Positions 32,611-41,444 of a stretch of 64,000 nt of DNA are shown one piece after another. This DNA is from Thermoanaerobacterium aotearoense. Its GTDB lineage: Bacteria; Bacillota; Thermoanaerobacteria; Thermoanaerobacterales; Thermoanaerobacteraceae. The DNA is taken from assembly GCF_009905255.1 (NCBI RefSeq), contig NZ_CP047602.1, positions 868,001-932,000 on the forward strand, read 5' to 3'. The notes below the pieces were generated by a model that saw nothing but the letters and a program-made list of their open reading frames with translations, was not told the origin of the DNA and did not search any database. The translations under genes and the position numbers were made by a program. Numbering within the stretch: position 1 is the first letter of the stretch; every line of letters starts with the position of its first letter.

Positions 32611-34275
32611 ATGAATTTTGAAGTAAAGGTACCTGTATTATCTGACTCTATAAGTGAAGGGAAGCTGACAAAGTGGCATGTCAAAGAAGGCCAAGAAGTA
32701 AAGAAAGGCATGCTTTTATGTGACATAGCAGTTGGCAAAGTAAACTATGAAGTTTATTCTGAATATGATGGAATTATTTCCAAAATCATATGTGAAGCGG
32801 GCAGTACCGTAAAATCTGGTGATGTTATTTCCATCATTTCAAAATCCGAAGGAAATCCTCAAAAGTCAGTTTCAGACAGTATAGATACATTTTACAATGA
32901 AGTAAAAGATTACGATTTGGCAGTCATAGGTGGTGGCCCTGGAGGTTATGTGGCAGCCATAAAAGCTGCAAAAAAAGGTGCGAAAGTGGCACTTTTCGAA
33001 AAAGACAGAGTAGGTGGTACGTGTCTTAATAGAGGCTGCATACCCACAAAAGCTTACGCAAGAGTTGCAGAAGTTTATGACATCATAAAAAAGGCAGATG
33101 AATTTGGCCTTAGTGTAGATGTAAAATCTTTTGATTATAAAAAAGTAGTTGAAAGAAAAGATAATATAGTAAACGAGCTTGTATCAGGGATAAATGCATT
33201 GCTTAAAGCCAATGGTGTTGATTTGTATTCCGTAGAAGCGAAAATAGACAAAGATAAAAACATATTGTTTGGAGAAAATAAGATAAAGGCGAAAAATATA
33301 ATAATAGCTACTGGTTCTAAGCCTCAAGAATTACCCATTGAAGGTGTAAAATCAAAAAATGTCATAAATAGTGACGACATTTTGGAGATCCAATCACTGC
33401 CTGAAAGCTTGTGCATAATAGGCGGCGGTGTAATTGGCATGGAGTTTGCCTTTATAATGAATCAGTTTGGCGTGAAAGTTTCTATCGTTGAGATGATGCC
33501 AAGACTTCTTCCTCAACTGGACAAAGAGGTAAGCAATTTGATAAAGTCTGAAGCACAGAAGCGAGGCATAAAGATTTACACATCTTCTAAGGTCGAAAAG
33601 ATTTTAGAAGAAGAAAACGGTGGAAGCATTGTAACGATAGCAAAAGATGGCGGGACAAAATGTATATATGCTGACAAAGTGTTTATTTCCATTGGCAGAA
33701 AACTAAATACAGATGTAGGACCAATTTCAGAGTTATTAGAATTCGATGGAAAAGCTATAAAAGTCGACGAATACTTAAGGACGAATATTGACAATGTCTA
33801 TGCGGTAGGTGATGTTACAAACAAGATGATGTTGGCACATGTGGCATCAGCGCAAGGAGAAGCAGCAGTTGACAATATTTTCGGATGCAATGTTGCTATC
33901 GACTATATGAAAATACCTGCTGCTGTATTTACAGAGCCGGAGATAGGTTATTTCGGCTATACAGAGGAAGAGGCTAAAAGCAAATTTAAAAATGTAAAAG
34001 TTGGCAAATTTTACTTTGCGGCAAATGGCAGAGCAAAGACGTACGGCGAAACAAAGGGTTTTGCCAAGATCATATCTTCCGAAGATGGAGATGTTTTGGG
34101 AGCGTGGGTTGTTGGAAGCGATGCATCTGAAATAGTGCAGATATTATCCACATCTTGTCAAAGCGGTGCAAAAGCGGATGATCTTAAGAAAGCCATATAC
34201 ACTCATCCTACCAGAAGCGAGACAATTATGGAGGCAGTAAAAGACATTTTTAAAGAATCTATACATAAAGTGTAA
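32611..34275 (+). CDS. lpdA: Dihydrolipoamide dehydrogenase with N-terminal lipoyl domain
   Basis: 554 residues from ATG 32611 (GGAGGTG 6 bases upstream). An N-terminal lipoyl domain (about 1-75) has the modifiable Lys in AVGKVNYEV, then a linker. The flavoprotein disulfide reductase follows: FAD motif GGGPGGYVAA, redox disulfide CLNRGCIPTK, NAD motif GGGVIGMEFA, and C-terminal catalytic HPTRSE. It reoxidises dihydrolipoyl groups with NAD+, serving as L-protein for the glycine cleavage system next door. Fusion of a lipoyl domain to E3 is known in Firmicutes. Confidence 0.9.
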   Translation: MNFEVKVPVLSDSISEGKLTKWHVKEGQEVKKGMLLCDIAVGKVNYEVYSEYDGIISKIICEAGSTVKSGDVISIISKSEGNPQKSVSDSIDTFYNEVKDYDLAVIGGGPGGYVAAIKAAKKGAKVALFEKDRVGGTCLNRGCIPTKAYARVAEVYDIIKKADEFGLSVDVKSFDYKKVVERKDNIVNELVSGINALLKANGVDLYSVEAKIDKDKNILFGENKIKAKNIIIATGSKPQELPIEGVKSKNVINSDDILEIQSLPESLCIIGGGVIGMEFAFIMNQFGVKVSIVEMMPRLLPQLDKEVSNLIKSEAQKRGIKIYTSSKVEKILEEENGGSIVTIAKDGGTKCIYADKVFISIGRKLNTDVGPISELLEFDGKAIKVDEYLRTNIDNVYAVGDVTNKMMLAHVASAQGEAAVDNIFGCNVAIDYMKIPAAVFTEPEIGYFGYTEEEAKSKFKNVKVGKFYFAANGRAKTYGETKGFAKIISSEDGDVLGAWVVGSDASEIVQILSTSCQSGAKADDLKKAIYTHPTRSETIMEAVKDIFKESIHKV

Positions 34276-34328
34276 ATAGCGATCAAAGCTTATATAAAAG
34301 CTTTGAAATAAATAAGGAGGTAATTAAA

Positions 34329-34772
34329 ATGGCAGTGGAAACTTTTAAGGCGGTTTCTAAAAAGTTGCCGGAAGGTTTGGCAGTTGAAAGCGAAGTAAGA
34401 GGCTTTAAGATGGTTTTAGACGAACCAAAAGAATTAGGCGGCACGAATAAAGGGATGAATCCTGTAGAGGCATTGCTTTGCGCTTTAGGTTCTTGCCAAA
34501 CCATTGTAGCGTCAGTTTTTGCAAAAGCAAATGGCATTAATCTTCAAGATTTTTGGGTAGAATTAGAGGGCGATATTGATTTGGATGGCTTCATGGGAAA
34601 ATCCGACGTAAGGCCAGGGTTTTTAGAAATAAGATTTAAGATGCATATGAAGACGGATGCTCCAAAAGAAAAAGCAGAGGAGTTTGCAAAGTTTATTGAA
34701 AGAACGTGTCCAGTGGGGGATTCTATAGCAAATCCTGTGAAATTAGTTTTGTCAGACGTTGTTGTAGAATGA
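34329..34772 (+). CDS. OsmC-family protein
   Basis: 147 residues. OsmC/Ohr fold with the reactive-Cys regions LLCALGSCQTIVAS (about 55) and FIERTCPVGDSI (about 125). OsmC/Ohr proteins reduce organic hydroperoxides with a two-Cys mechanism, often using lipoyl-dependent electron donors. Its position between a lipoyl-E3 protein and the glycine cleavage genes suggests lipoyl-dependent recycling, which is inference. AAGGAGG site before the ATG. Confidence 0.85.
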   Translation: MAVETFKAVSKKLPEGLAVESEVRGFKMVLDEPKELGGTNKGMNPVEALLCALGSCQTIVASVFAKANGINLQDFWVELEGDIDLDGFMGKSDVRPGFLEIRFKMHMKTDAPKEKAEEFAKFIERTCPVGDSIANPVKLVLSDVVVE

Positions 34773-34778
34773 TATGAA

Positions 34779-34808
34779 AAAAGCCGGTGTCATTAGACAC
34801 TGGCTTTT
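34779..34808. terminator. Bidirectional terminator between osmC and gcvPB
   Basis: AAAAGCCGGTGTC (34779-34791) pairs with GACACTGGCTTTT (34796-34808) with one G-U, loop ATTA. The gcvPB stop codon on the minus strand lies in the loop, so the stem encodes its last residues (KASV). Confidence 0.88.
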
Positions 34809-36244
34809 ACTATTGGATTTCTTGCTGCTTTTACTTCGTCAAGCCTTCTTACAGGCGTATTATGCGGTGCAGTTTTTAATATTTCTGGATTTTCTTCTGC
34901 TTCTTTAGCGATTGATTTCATCGCATCTATGAATTCATCTAAAGTCTCTTTGCTTTCAGTCTCAGTCGGTTCTATCATCAGTGCGCTGTCAACTATGAGA
35001 GGGAAGTAGATAGTAGGAGGATGGAATCCATAATCTATCAATCTTTTTGCTACATCAAGTGTCGTTATGCCAGTTTCTTTATTCTTAAGGCCACTTAAGA
35101 CAAATTCGTGTTTGCATATCGTATCGTATGGGAGATCATAGTAGCCTTTAAGCTTTTCTTTAAGATAATTTGCATTTAAAACAGCGATTTCACTGGCGAA
35201 CTTAAGTCCTTCAGAACCCATAGTCAATATATATGCGTAAGCTTTGACAAGTACGTTGAAATTTCCGTAAAAACTCCTCACTTTGCCTATTGTATGAGGC
35301 AAATCGTAATTAAGGTAATACGTATCATTATTTTTCTCAACTACAGGTACAGGTAGAAAATCTACAAGATTGCCTTTAACTCCCACTGGTCCGCTTCCAG
35401 GCCCACCTCCACCGTGTGGTGTAGCAAAAGTCTTATGGAGATTTATGTGGACGACGTCAAATCCCATGTCGCCTGGCCTTGTTATGCCCATATTGGCATT
35501 CATGTTTGCTCCGTCGTAGTACAGAAGTCCGCCGGCATCATGAACTAATTTAGCTATTTCTATGATGTTTTTTTCAAAAAGGCCGAGAGTATTTGGATTT
35601 GTAAGCATCAGCCCTGCTACATCATCATTAAGCATCGCTTTCAATGAATCTATGTCTATAAGGCCATCACTTCCGGATTTTACCTCTACAACTTCAAAAC
35701 CGGCTGTTGCAGCGCTAGCTGGATTTGTGCCGTGGGCAGAATCAGGTACTAAGATTTTTTTTCTTTTGTATTCACCAATGTTTTCAAAGTATGATTTAAT
35801 TATCATCATTCCAGTAAGCTCGCCGTGAGCTCCTGCGGCAGGCTGAAGTGTCATCCCATCCATGCCTGTTATTTCCTTAAGCATTTCTTGCAAATTGTAC
35901 ATGAGTTTTAAAGCGCCTTGTACAGTGCTTTCGCTTTGCAGTGGATGTATGTCAGTGAATGCTTCGAAATTTGCAATATCTTCATTTACTTTTGGGTTGT
36001 ACTTCATGGTACAAGATCCTAATGGATAAAATCCCTTGTCGACGCTGTAGTTTTTATATGATAAATTTGTATAATGCCTTACAAGCTCTACCTCGCTGAC
36101 TTCAGGAAAGCTTAACTCTGTATGCCTTAAAAGTTCGTCTGGGATGGATTCTTCTAATTCAAAGTCGTCTACGTCCAATGGTGGAAGGCTGTAAGCTGTA
36201 TGACCTGGTTTTGATACTTCAAATATGAGTTTATCGTAGCTCAT
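34793..36244 (-). CDS. gcvPB: Glycine dehydrogenase (decarboxylating) subunit 2
   Basis: 483 residues from ATG 36244; GGGAGGTG lies 6 bases upstream, while the longer frame starts inside it. It is the PLP-binding C-terminal half of split P-protein: [24 protein letters not shown] and the PLP lysine in [20 protein letters not shown]. With GcvPA it decarboxylates glycine and transfers aminomethyl to GcvH. It overlaps gcvPA by 14 bp and is the last gene of a riboswitch-controlled operon. Confidence 0.93.
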   Translation of the reverse strand: MSYDKLIFEVSKPGHTAYSLPPLDVDDFELEESIPDELLRHTELSFPEVSEVELVRHYTNLSYKNYSVDKGFYPLGSCTMKYNPKVNEDIANFEAFTDIHPLQSESTVQGALKLMYNLQEMLKEITGMDGMTLQPAAGAHGELTGMMIIKSYFENIGEYKRKKILVPDSAHGTNPASAATAGFEVVEVKSGSDGLIDIDSLKAMLNDDVAGLMLTNPNTLGLFEKNIIEIAKLVHDAGGLLYYDGANMNANMGITRPGDMGFDVVHINLHKTFATPHGGGGPGSGPVGVKGNLVDFLPVPVVEKNNDTYYLNYDLPHTIGKVRSFYGNFNVLVKAYAYILTMGSEGLKFASEIAVLNANYLKEKLKGYYDLPYDTICKHEFVLSGLKNKETGITTLDVAKRLIDYGFHPPTIYFPLIVDSALMIEPTETESKETLDEFIDAMKSIAKEAEENPEILKTAPHNTPVRRLDEVKAARNPIVKASV

Positions 36245-37586
36245 CAATTGCACCTCCCATGACATCTACAAGCTTATCGATTTCTCCTTTAGTCCTTTTT
36301 TCAGTGACGCAGATAAGCATTGAATTTTTGTACTTTTTATACTCTTTTTCAAGATTGTAACCGCCTATTATGCCATTTGACAAAAGAACTTCATTTAGGT
36401 CATCCACGTTGTTTTCACATTCAATCGCAAACTCCATGAAAAATGGCTTTTCAAACAGTGGTTTAAACTTTCCAGTTTTTAATAGCTCATTATATGCATA
36501 GTGGGACTTTTTGTAGCACTGCAAAGCGACTTCTTTGATGCCATGTTTACCAAGTGCTGCCATGTATACGGCGGCAGTCAATGCATTTAGTGAATGATTT
36601 GTGCAAATATTTGATGTGGCTTTTTCTCTCCTTATATGCTGTTCTCTTGCTTGCAGCGTCAATACAAATCCTCTTTTGCCATCCACATCGTTTGTCTCAC
36701 CTATGATCCTGCCTGGCAATTTTCTCATTAATTTTTGTGTAGTTGCAAAGAATCCCAGGTGAGGACCGCCGAAGTTAAGGTTATTTCCAAGTGGTTGACC
36801 ATCACCAACTACTATATCAGCACCTATTTCACCAGGTGTTTTTAATATAGACAATGATATAGGCTCGACGTACATGATGAGAAGTGAACCATTTTTATGC
36901 ACAAGTTTTTCTACATCATCGAGGTCTTCTATTATGCCGAAAAAGTTTGGGTTTTGTACTATGAATGCTGCAGTATTGCTGTCAATAGAAGATTTTAAAA
37001 GCTCTACATCAATCGTGCCTTCTTTATCATCTATCTCAACAATTTCTATATCGCTAAATCTCATGTATGTACGAAGTACCTTTTTTGCCTCAGGATTAAC
37101 CGATGACGATACAAGCACTTTTTTTCTGTTTGTAATGCTAAAAGCCATTTTTGCAGCTTCACTTAAAGCTGTAGCACCATCGTACATAGATGCGTTTGAA
37201 ACATCCATACCAGTCAAGTTACATATCATCGTCTGATATTCGTATATGGCTTGCAATGTGCCTTGGCTTATTTCAGGCTGGTAAGGCGTATAAGCTGTGT
37301 AAAATTCAGGCTTTGACACGATGTGTTTTACAACAGATGGTATAAAATGATCGTATACGCCTGCACCTAAGAAACAAATAAGATCATCTGTTGTCTTAAT
37401 ATCTTTAGCCAATTCTTTGATGCTTTTAATAAGCTCTGCCTCTGACAAAGGACCTGCCACATTAAGCTTCCGCTTTAACCTTACATCTTCTGGAATGTCC
37501 ACAAATAAATCATCGATTGATTTTGCATTCACAGATTTAAGCATTTCGCTTTGTTGGACTTTGGAAGCTGGGATGTATTTGTGCAC
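36231..37586 (-). CDS. gcvPA: Glycine dehydrogenase (decarboxylating) subunit 1
   Basis: 451 residues. The start is the GTG at 37586, 7 bases after AAAGGAG; the frame's first GTG (37595) overlaps that site. The N-terminal half of split P-protein: [43 protein letters not shown] and VGDGQPLG. It forms the (alpha-beta)2 P-protein with GcvPB. Split P-proteins are standard in Firmicutes. Confidence 0.93.
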   Translation of the reverse strand: MHKYIPASKVQQSEMLKSVNAKSIDDLFVDIPEDVRLKRKLNVAGPLSEAELIKSIKELAKDIKTTDDLICFLGAGVYDHFIPSVVKHIVSKPEFYTAYTPYQPEISQGTLQAIYEYQTMICNLTGMDVSNASMYDGATALSEAAKMAFSITNRKKVLVSSSVNPEAKKVLRTYMRFSDIEIVEIDDKEGTIDVELLKSSIDSNTAAFIVQNPNFFGIIEDLDDVEKLVHKNGSLLIMYVEPISLSILKTPGEIGADIVVGDGQPLGNNLNFGGPHLGFFATTQKLMRKLPGRIIGETNDVDGKRGFVLTLQAREQHIRREKATSNICTNHSLNALTAAVYMAALGKHGIKEVALQCYKKSHYAYNELLKTGKFKPLFEKPFFMEFAIECENNVDDLNEVLLSNGIIGGYNLEKEYKKYKNSMLICVTEKRTKGEIDKLVDVMGGAIDELR

Positions 37587-37614
37587 GATACCCACTCCTT
37601 TTAGAAAAATTTAA

Positions 37615-37989
37615 TCAATTGCAAAAATCTCTGTATTCTTCCGGTGACATAAGCTGGTCTAATTCACCTTTGTCATTCATTTCGACGCAAATCATCCAGT
37701 TTTCGTATGGATCGCTGTTTAAAAGTGATGGATCATCTGCGACGGATTGATTTACCTCTACAACTTTACCGCTTATAGGGCAGTATACATCAGATGCTGC
37801 TTTTACTGATTCAACAGTGCCTAATGTATCACCTGCGCTTAACACTGTACCGATTTCAGGAAGCTCTGCGTAGACTATGTCGCCTAATGAATGTTGAGCA
37901 AAATCGGTTATTCCAACGTATGCCTTGTCACCTTCAACTTTTACCCATTCGTGATTTTTTGAATAGTAAAGACCTTCTAAAATTTTCAT
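37615..37989 (-). CDS. gcvH: Glycine cleavage system H protein
   Basis: 124 residues, normal length. The lipoyl lysine is K63 in [10 protein letters not shown], flanked by [20 protein letters not shown]. It shuttles the aminomethyl group between P, T and L proteins and is a substrate for the LplA encoded at 31511. AGGAGG site before the ATG on the minus strand. Confidence 0.95.
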   Translation of the reverse strand: MKILEGLYYSKNHEWVKVEGDKAYVGITDFAQHSLGDIVYAELPEIGTVLSAGDTLGTVESVKAASDVYCPISGKVVEVNQSVADDPSLLNSDPYENWMICVEMNDKGELDQLMSPEEYRDFCN

Positions 37990-38000
37990 AAAACAACCTC

Positions 38001-39101
38001 CTATTTTTTGTAATTTTTCTTGTAAAAATTTTTGCTTGTCACAAAAGCCTTATATGGCTTATTGCGTATTATTATATTTATTTCATTGCCAATGGTGGTA
38101 AATTGACTTTTTATTAACGCCATTCCTATGTTTTTCTTTAGCGTCGGTGCTAAATATCCTGTTGTCACATATCCAATCTTTTCGCCTTCTGCATAGACAT
38201 CATAACCGTGGCGAGGTATGGCAGTATCTGCTATTTCAAATCCGACTATTTTCCTCTTAAGTCCGCCTTCTTTTTGATTTAAAAGAGCTTCTTTTCCTAT
38301 GAATGATTTATCAAGCTTAACAAATGAGCTTAACCCAGCTTCTAATGGCGTTATGTCGTCGGAGAGCTCATTGCCGTACAGTGGAAGTCCTGCTTCAAAT
38401 CTCAATGTATCTCTGGCACCTAAGCCGGCAGGCTTTATGCCGAGAACTTCTCCGACAGATAAGATTTTTTCCCACATCTTTGCTACATATTCGTTTTTCA
38501 AAAATATTTCGAAGCCATCTTCGCCAGTGTAGCCAGATCTTGAAATAAGGCAATTTATCCCATCTAAGTCCATGTAATCAAAATGGTAGTATTTTAAACT
38601 GTCTAAATCGTAATTTGTAATCTTCTCAAGTATTTCCTGAGATTTTGGCCCTTGCAAAGCAAGCTCTGAGATTTCTCCTGATTCATCTTTTATTTCTACA
38701 TCAAAGCCATTTTTATTTTTCCATAGCCATTTGTAATCCTTATCTATATTGCTGGCATTTACTACCAGCATATATTTTTCGCAAGAAAATTTGTACACTA
38801 ATAAATCGTCTACTGTTGTGCCATTAGGATAGCACATAGGGGAATACATTGCTTGATTTGCACTAATTTTTGTGATGTCATTTGTGACCATGTAGTTTAT
38901 GAACTTTTCTGAATCACGACCTTCTACAATTATTTCTCCCATGTGGGATACATCGAAAAGTCCTGCATTTTTTCTGACTGCTTCATGTTCTTTAAGTATG
39001 CTTTCGTACTGTACAGGCATTTCAAATCCTGCAAAATCTATCATCTTTGCGCCGTATTTTTTATGGATGTCGTAAAGAGGAGTTCTTTTTAAGCTGTCCA
39101 A
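38001..39101 (-). CDS. gcvT: Glycine cleavage system T protein (aminomethyltransferase)
   Basis: 366 residues. Start TTG (39101) behind AAAGGGATG. Folate-binding and catalytic motifs: [53 protein letters not shown] and the C-terminal barrel [12 protein letters not shown]. It releases ammonia and forms methylene-tetrahydrofolate. First gene of gcvT-H-PA-PB, immediately downstream of a tandem glycine riboswitch. Confidence 0.95.
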   Translation of the reverse strand: MDSLKRTPLYDIHKKYGAKMIDFAGFEMPVQYESILKEHEAVRKNAGLFDVSHMGEIIVEGRDSEKFINYMVTNDITKISANQAMYSPMCYPNGTTVDDLLVYKFSCEKYMLVVNASNIDKDYKWLWKNKNGFDVEIKDESGEISELALQGPKSQEILEKITNYDLDSLKYYHFDYMDLDGINCLISRSGYTGEDGFEIFLKNEYVAKMWEKILSVGEVLGIKPAGLGARDTLRFEAGLPLYGNELSDDITPLEAGLSSFVKLDKSFIGKEALLNQKEGGLKRKIVGFEIADTAIPRHGYDVYAEGEKIGYVTTGYLAPTLKKNIGMALIKSQFTTIGNEINIIIRNKPYKAFVTSKNFYKKNYKK

Positions 39102-39129
39102 TCAGTTCATCCCTTTCTAAATTAAAATT

Positions 39130-39171
39130 GAAAGCAAAAAAGGAATATGAAGACAAGTGTCATCATATTCC
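39130..39171 (-). terminator. Riboswitch expression-platform terminator
   Basis: On the minus strand GGAATATGA pairs with TCATATTCC (plus coordinates 39142-39150 and 39163-39171), then TTTTTTGC. It lies between the glycine aptamers and gcvT, so it is probably the regulated terminator. Confidence 0.8.
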
Positions 39172-39179
39172 TCTGTATC

Positions 39180-39345
39180 ATGACCTGAGAGTTTCTACCA
39201 AAAGGTATTGCCCCATCGGTGCCATACGGCTTTCCAGAGTCCCATCAAATAGCGATTAATTTGCCTGAGAGATTTTATGAAGCCGTGACCCACTTCATAT
39301 TGCTCCTTCGGCCACCTTAAAAGGTGTCTCTCGCTATCCTCATTT
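39180..39345 (-). ncRNA. Tandem glycine riboswitch
   Basis: Read on the minus strand, aptamer 1 has AGCGAGAGACACC, GGTGGCCGAAGGAGCAA and TCTCTCAGGC; aptamer 2 has GGGACTCTGGAAAGCC, GCACCGATGGGGCAA and AACTCTCAGGTCA. These are the two glycine aptamers with their short linker. Followed by a terminator, this is a typical glycine-ON switch that turns on gcvT-H-PA-PB when glycine is abundant. Confidence 0.92.
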
Positions 39346-39375
39346 GGATCTTATTAAATTCATAATGCTACTATA

Positions 39376-39404
39376 ATTATAGTGCAGCAAATTTATTAAT
39401 TCAA
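39376..39404 (-). promoter_or_regulatory. Promoter of the gcv operon
   Basis: On the minus strand TTGAAT (plus 39399-39404), 17 bp and TATAAT (plus 39376-39381). The -35 box overlaps the stop codon of the upstream minus-strand gene. Confidence 0.7.
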
Positions 39405-40283
39405 TATAAAAGAAAAAGAATTAGATTTAAAATACTCCAATATTCCGTTAAATACTGCCAATGCAATTTTACTTCTGTAGTCTATGTCTCTTAAATGTGC
39501 ATCGTCCAATCTGCTGTTTTCTATGGCAGGTACTACTGTCACAATAGGTGTTTCAAAAAATTCATCGCCGTATTTTTTTGCATGTATTCCTAAATTGTTC
39601 AATGGAGATTTTCGCTCTACAGTTTTATTGAGGATTTCAGCCAACATTTTGGCCTTGTCATTTTGCTCGTCGTAGTATATCTTAAATCCACTTTCGTCTT
39701 TTAAAGACACTTCGGTTGCAAAACTTATTGCAATATCGTATTTTACATCATCATTTATAGCAAATGAGTCGATGTAATTGCTTCCTATTATAAATGGCTT
39801 TGCATTCAGCAAATTCAACAATTCGCTTGTCTTCTTTGCAATGTCGTTCATTGGCACTTGAGGCAAAAGGTTCGTAGGGCTTTTAGTAGTTTTTTTATAC
39901 ACAGGATTTAGTGCAATTTTTCTATCTAATAAGATGTTTTTAAGCGGTGTTCTGTCAACGTAGAAATCCATCTTAGCTGGTATTCCATTTGATATTTTAA
40001 TGTGGCTATCTGATTCCATATACAGTTTGACTGTCGCTTCTACATTTTTTTCATAGGATTTAAGCACTACTCTATCGATAATGCCATCATCGACGGTATA
40101 TGTGCCATCTGGCATATTCATTGAAGCATCTTTGAATACAATTATATAATCGACATCTGATTTTTCTACGCTGTATTGTGGAATATCTGTGTAAAAGTCA
40201 AAACCTATCAAACTTTTATTTTCCTTTATGCAATCATTTGTGGCTTTTGCATCAAGTCTAATGTTTGTCAGTACGCTTTTCAA
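39396..40283 (-). CDS. AMIN-like plus degenerate Amidase_3-like protein (probable pseudoenzyme)
   Basis: 295 residues, TTG start with GGAGG 8 bases upstream. Residues about 1-130 resemble an AMIN domain (PQYSVEKSDVDYIIVFKDA, TYTVDDGIIDRVVLKS). Residues about 155-295 resemble N-acetylmuramoyl-L-alanine amidase (Amidase_3): DIAISFATEVS in place of the D-SIHAN motif, YYDEQNDKAKMLAEILNK, and HLRDIDYRSKIALAVFNGILEYF at the end. The zinc-binding His/Glu positions and the late catalytic Glu appear absent, and no signal peptide is visible, so it may be a cytoplasmic non-catalytic relative. Identification is by eye and moderate. Confidence 0.5.
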   Translation of the reverse strand: MKSVLTNIRLDAKATNDCIKENKSLIGFDFYTDIPQYSVEKSDVDYIIVFKDASMNMPDGTYTVDDGIIDRVVLKSYEKNVEATVKLYMESDSHIKISNGIPAKMDFYVDRTPLKNILLDRKIALNPVYKKTTKSPTNLLPQVPMNDIAKKTSELLNLLNAKPFIIGSNYIDSFAINDDVKYDIAISFATEVSLKDESGFKIYYDEQNDKAKMLAEILNKTVERKSPLNNLGIHAKKYGDEFFETPIVTVVPAIENSRLDDAHLRDIDYRSKIALAVFNGILEYFKSNSFSFILN

Positions 40284-40412
40284 ATAAAAGACCTCCTTCT
40301 CTTATATTGTTGACATAAATTTGATACATTTGTGATATAATTATTTATGTACAACCTTAATATATCACAACATCAAGAAAATGGAAATAAGTTTTATTGG
40401 GGGTTATATTAA

Positions 40413-41114
40413 TTGCCATACGGAAAAATTCCTATAAGAACCCACGTGATAACAAAAGATGACGACATAGTGGATGTTATATCAAGATACACAAAAGACA
40501 TTGCAGAAGATGGAGATTTAATAGCCATTGCGGAAAGTGTTGTGGCTATTACGCAGGGAAGGGCGTATAGGCCTGATGAGATAAAAGTGGGACTTTTGGC
40601 TAAGATTTTATGCAGATTTACAGGGAGAAATGGGAGCCTTACTTCACCACAAGCTATGCAATGTGCCATAAATGAAGTTGGTTGGCTTAGGATTTTTGTG
40701 GCTGCGCTTATAAGTGCAATAGGCAAAATATTTAAGAAAAGAGGACTTTTTTTCAAGATAGCAGGGCGAAAAGTTGCGCTTATAGATGACGTGGCAGGAA
40801 CCATGGCACCTTATCACAAGTACATAGTATTAGGTCCTGCTGAACCTGACTTGGTATGCGATATGATAAAAGAGAAAACAGGCATCGATACTGTTATAAT
40901 CGATGCAAATGATTTGCACTGTGCTGATTGCATCGGTGCGTCTAAAGGTGTTTCAAAATCATACGTTGAGAGGCTCTTTTTAGACAATCCGTCAGGAAAT
41001 TCAGAACAGCAGACGCCTATTGTCGTCATTAAATCGTATAAAGAGCAAACTGCAGAAATCTCTGATGATTTAAGATGTGAAAAAGAATTTCATGAGATTT
41101 TGCAGAATCAATAA
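40413..41114 (+). CDS. F420-0:gamma-glutamyl ligase (CofE)-like domain protein
   Basis: 233 residues. Start TTG 40413 after GGGGGTT. CofE-like motifs: IPIRTHVITKDDDIVDVI, DGDLIAIAESVVAITQGR, IDTVIIDANDLHCADCIGAS. CofE adds glutamates to coenzyme F420 in methanogens and actinobacteria. No other F420 genes are in the window and these clostridia are not known to make F420, so the substrate is likely different. The preceding promoter has TTGACA at 40311. Confidence 0.75.
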   Translation: MPYGKIPIRTHVITKDDDIVDVISRYTKDIAEDGDLIAIAESVVAITQGRAYRPDEIKVGLLAKILCRFTGRNGSLTSPQAMQCAINEVGWLRIFVAALISAIGKIFKKRGLFFKIAGRKVALIDDVAGTMAPYHKYIVLGPAEPDLVCDMIKEKTGIDTVIIDANDLHCADCIGASKGVSKSYVERLFLDNPSGNSEQQTPIVVIKSYKEQTAEISDDLRCEKEFHEILQNQ

Positions 41115-41404
41115 TATGATATAGAATTACTGTAGCGAATTTTGCGTTGCATGATTTTGCTATGGTTTTTTTATTTTGCAAAAGTGTGATTTTATGCGAT
41201 AAATGAAGATTGCAAGACAAAATAAGCTATAAGCTTCATAAGAAGAAGATTGTATAGCTTTAATTGGGGATAATAAGGCTAAATTGAAGTTTAACTATGC
41301 AGCAGAATAATGCTATACTGGAGAAAAATGTATGAGGTGATTATTATGCCTTTATGAAGTATTTTCACTTCGCCAAAGTGTTTACTATAGAATATTATTA
41401 TAGA
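41115..41404 (+). promoter_or_regulatory. Leader of the ion-transport operon
   Basis: TTAACT (41291-41296), 17 bp and TATACT (41314-41319) form a promoter. The leader contains GAGGTGA plus a complete three-codon ORF (ATG CCT TTA TGA, 41346-41357) and a small CACTT/AAAGTG hairpin at about 41369-41382. The part before 41290 has no recognised feature. No known riboswitch consensus was identified. Confidence 0.5.
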
Positions 41405-41444
41405 GGGAGGTGTGAAACCTGTTTAATACAGGTTTGGTGCTTTG
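41405..41444 (+). promoter_or_regulatory. Ribosome site separated from start codon by a hairpin (1)
   Basis: GGGAGGTG (41405-41412) is 29 nt from the TTG start, but AAACCTG (41415-41421) and CAGGTTT (41429-41435) form a perfect 7-bp stem between them. Folding removes 21 nt and leaves a normal spacing of 8. Confidence 0.6.

Noticed and set aside
41115-41290. Possible riboswitch before the P-type ATPase
   Set aside because: I compared by eye with yybP-ykoY, ydaO (c-di-AMP) and M-box cores and found none of their conserved sequences; kept only as a leader region.
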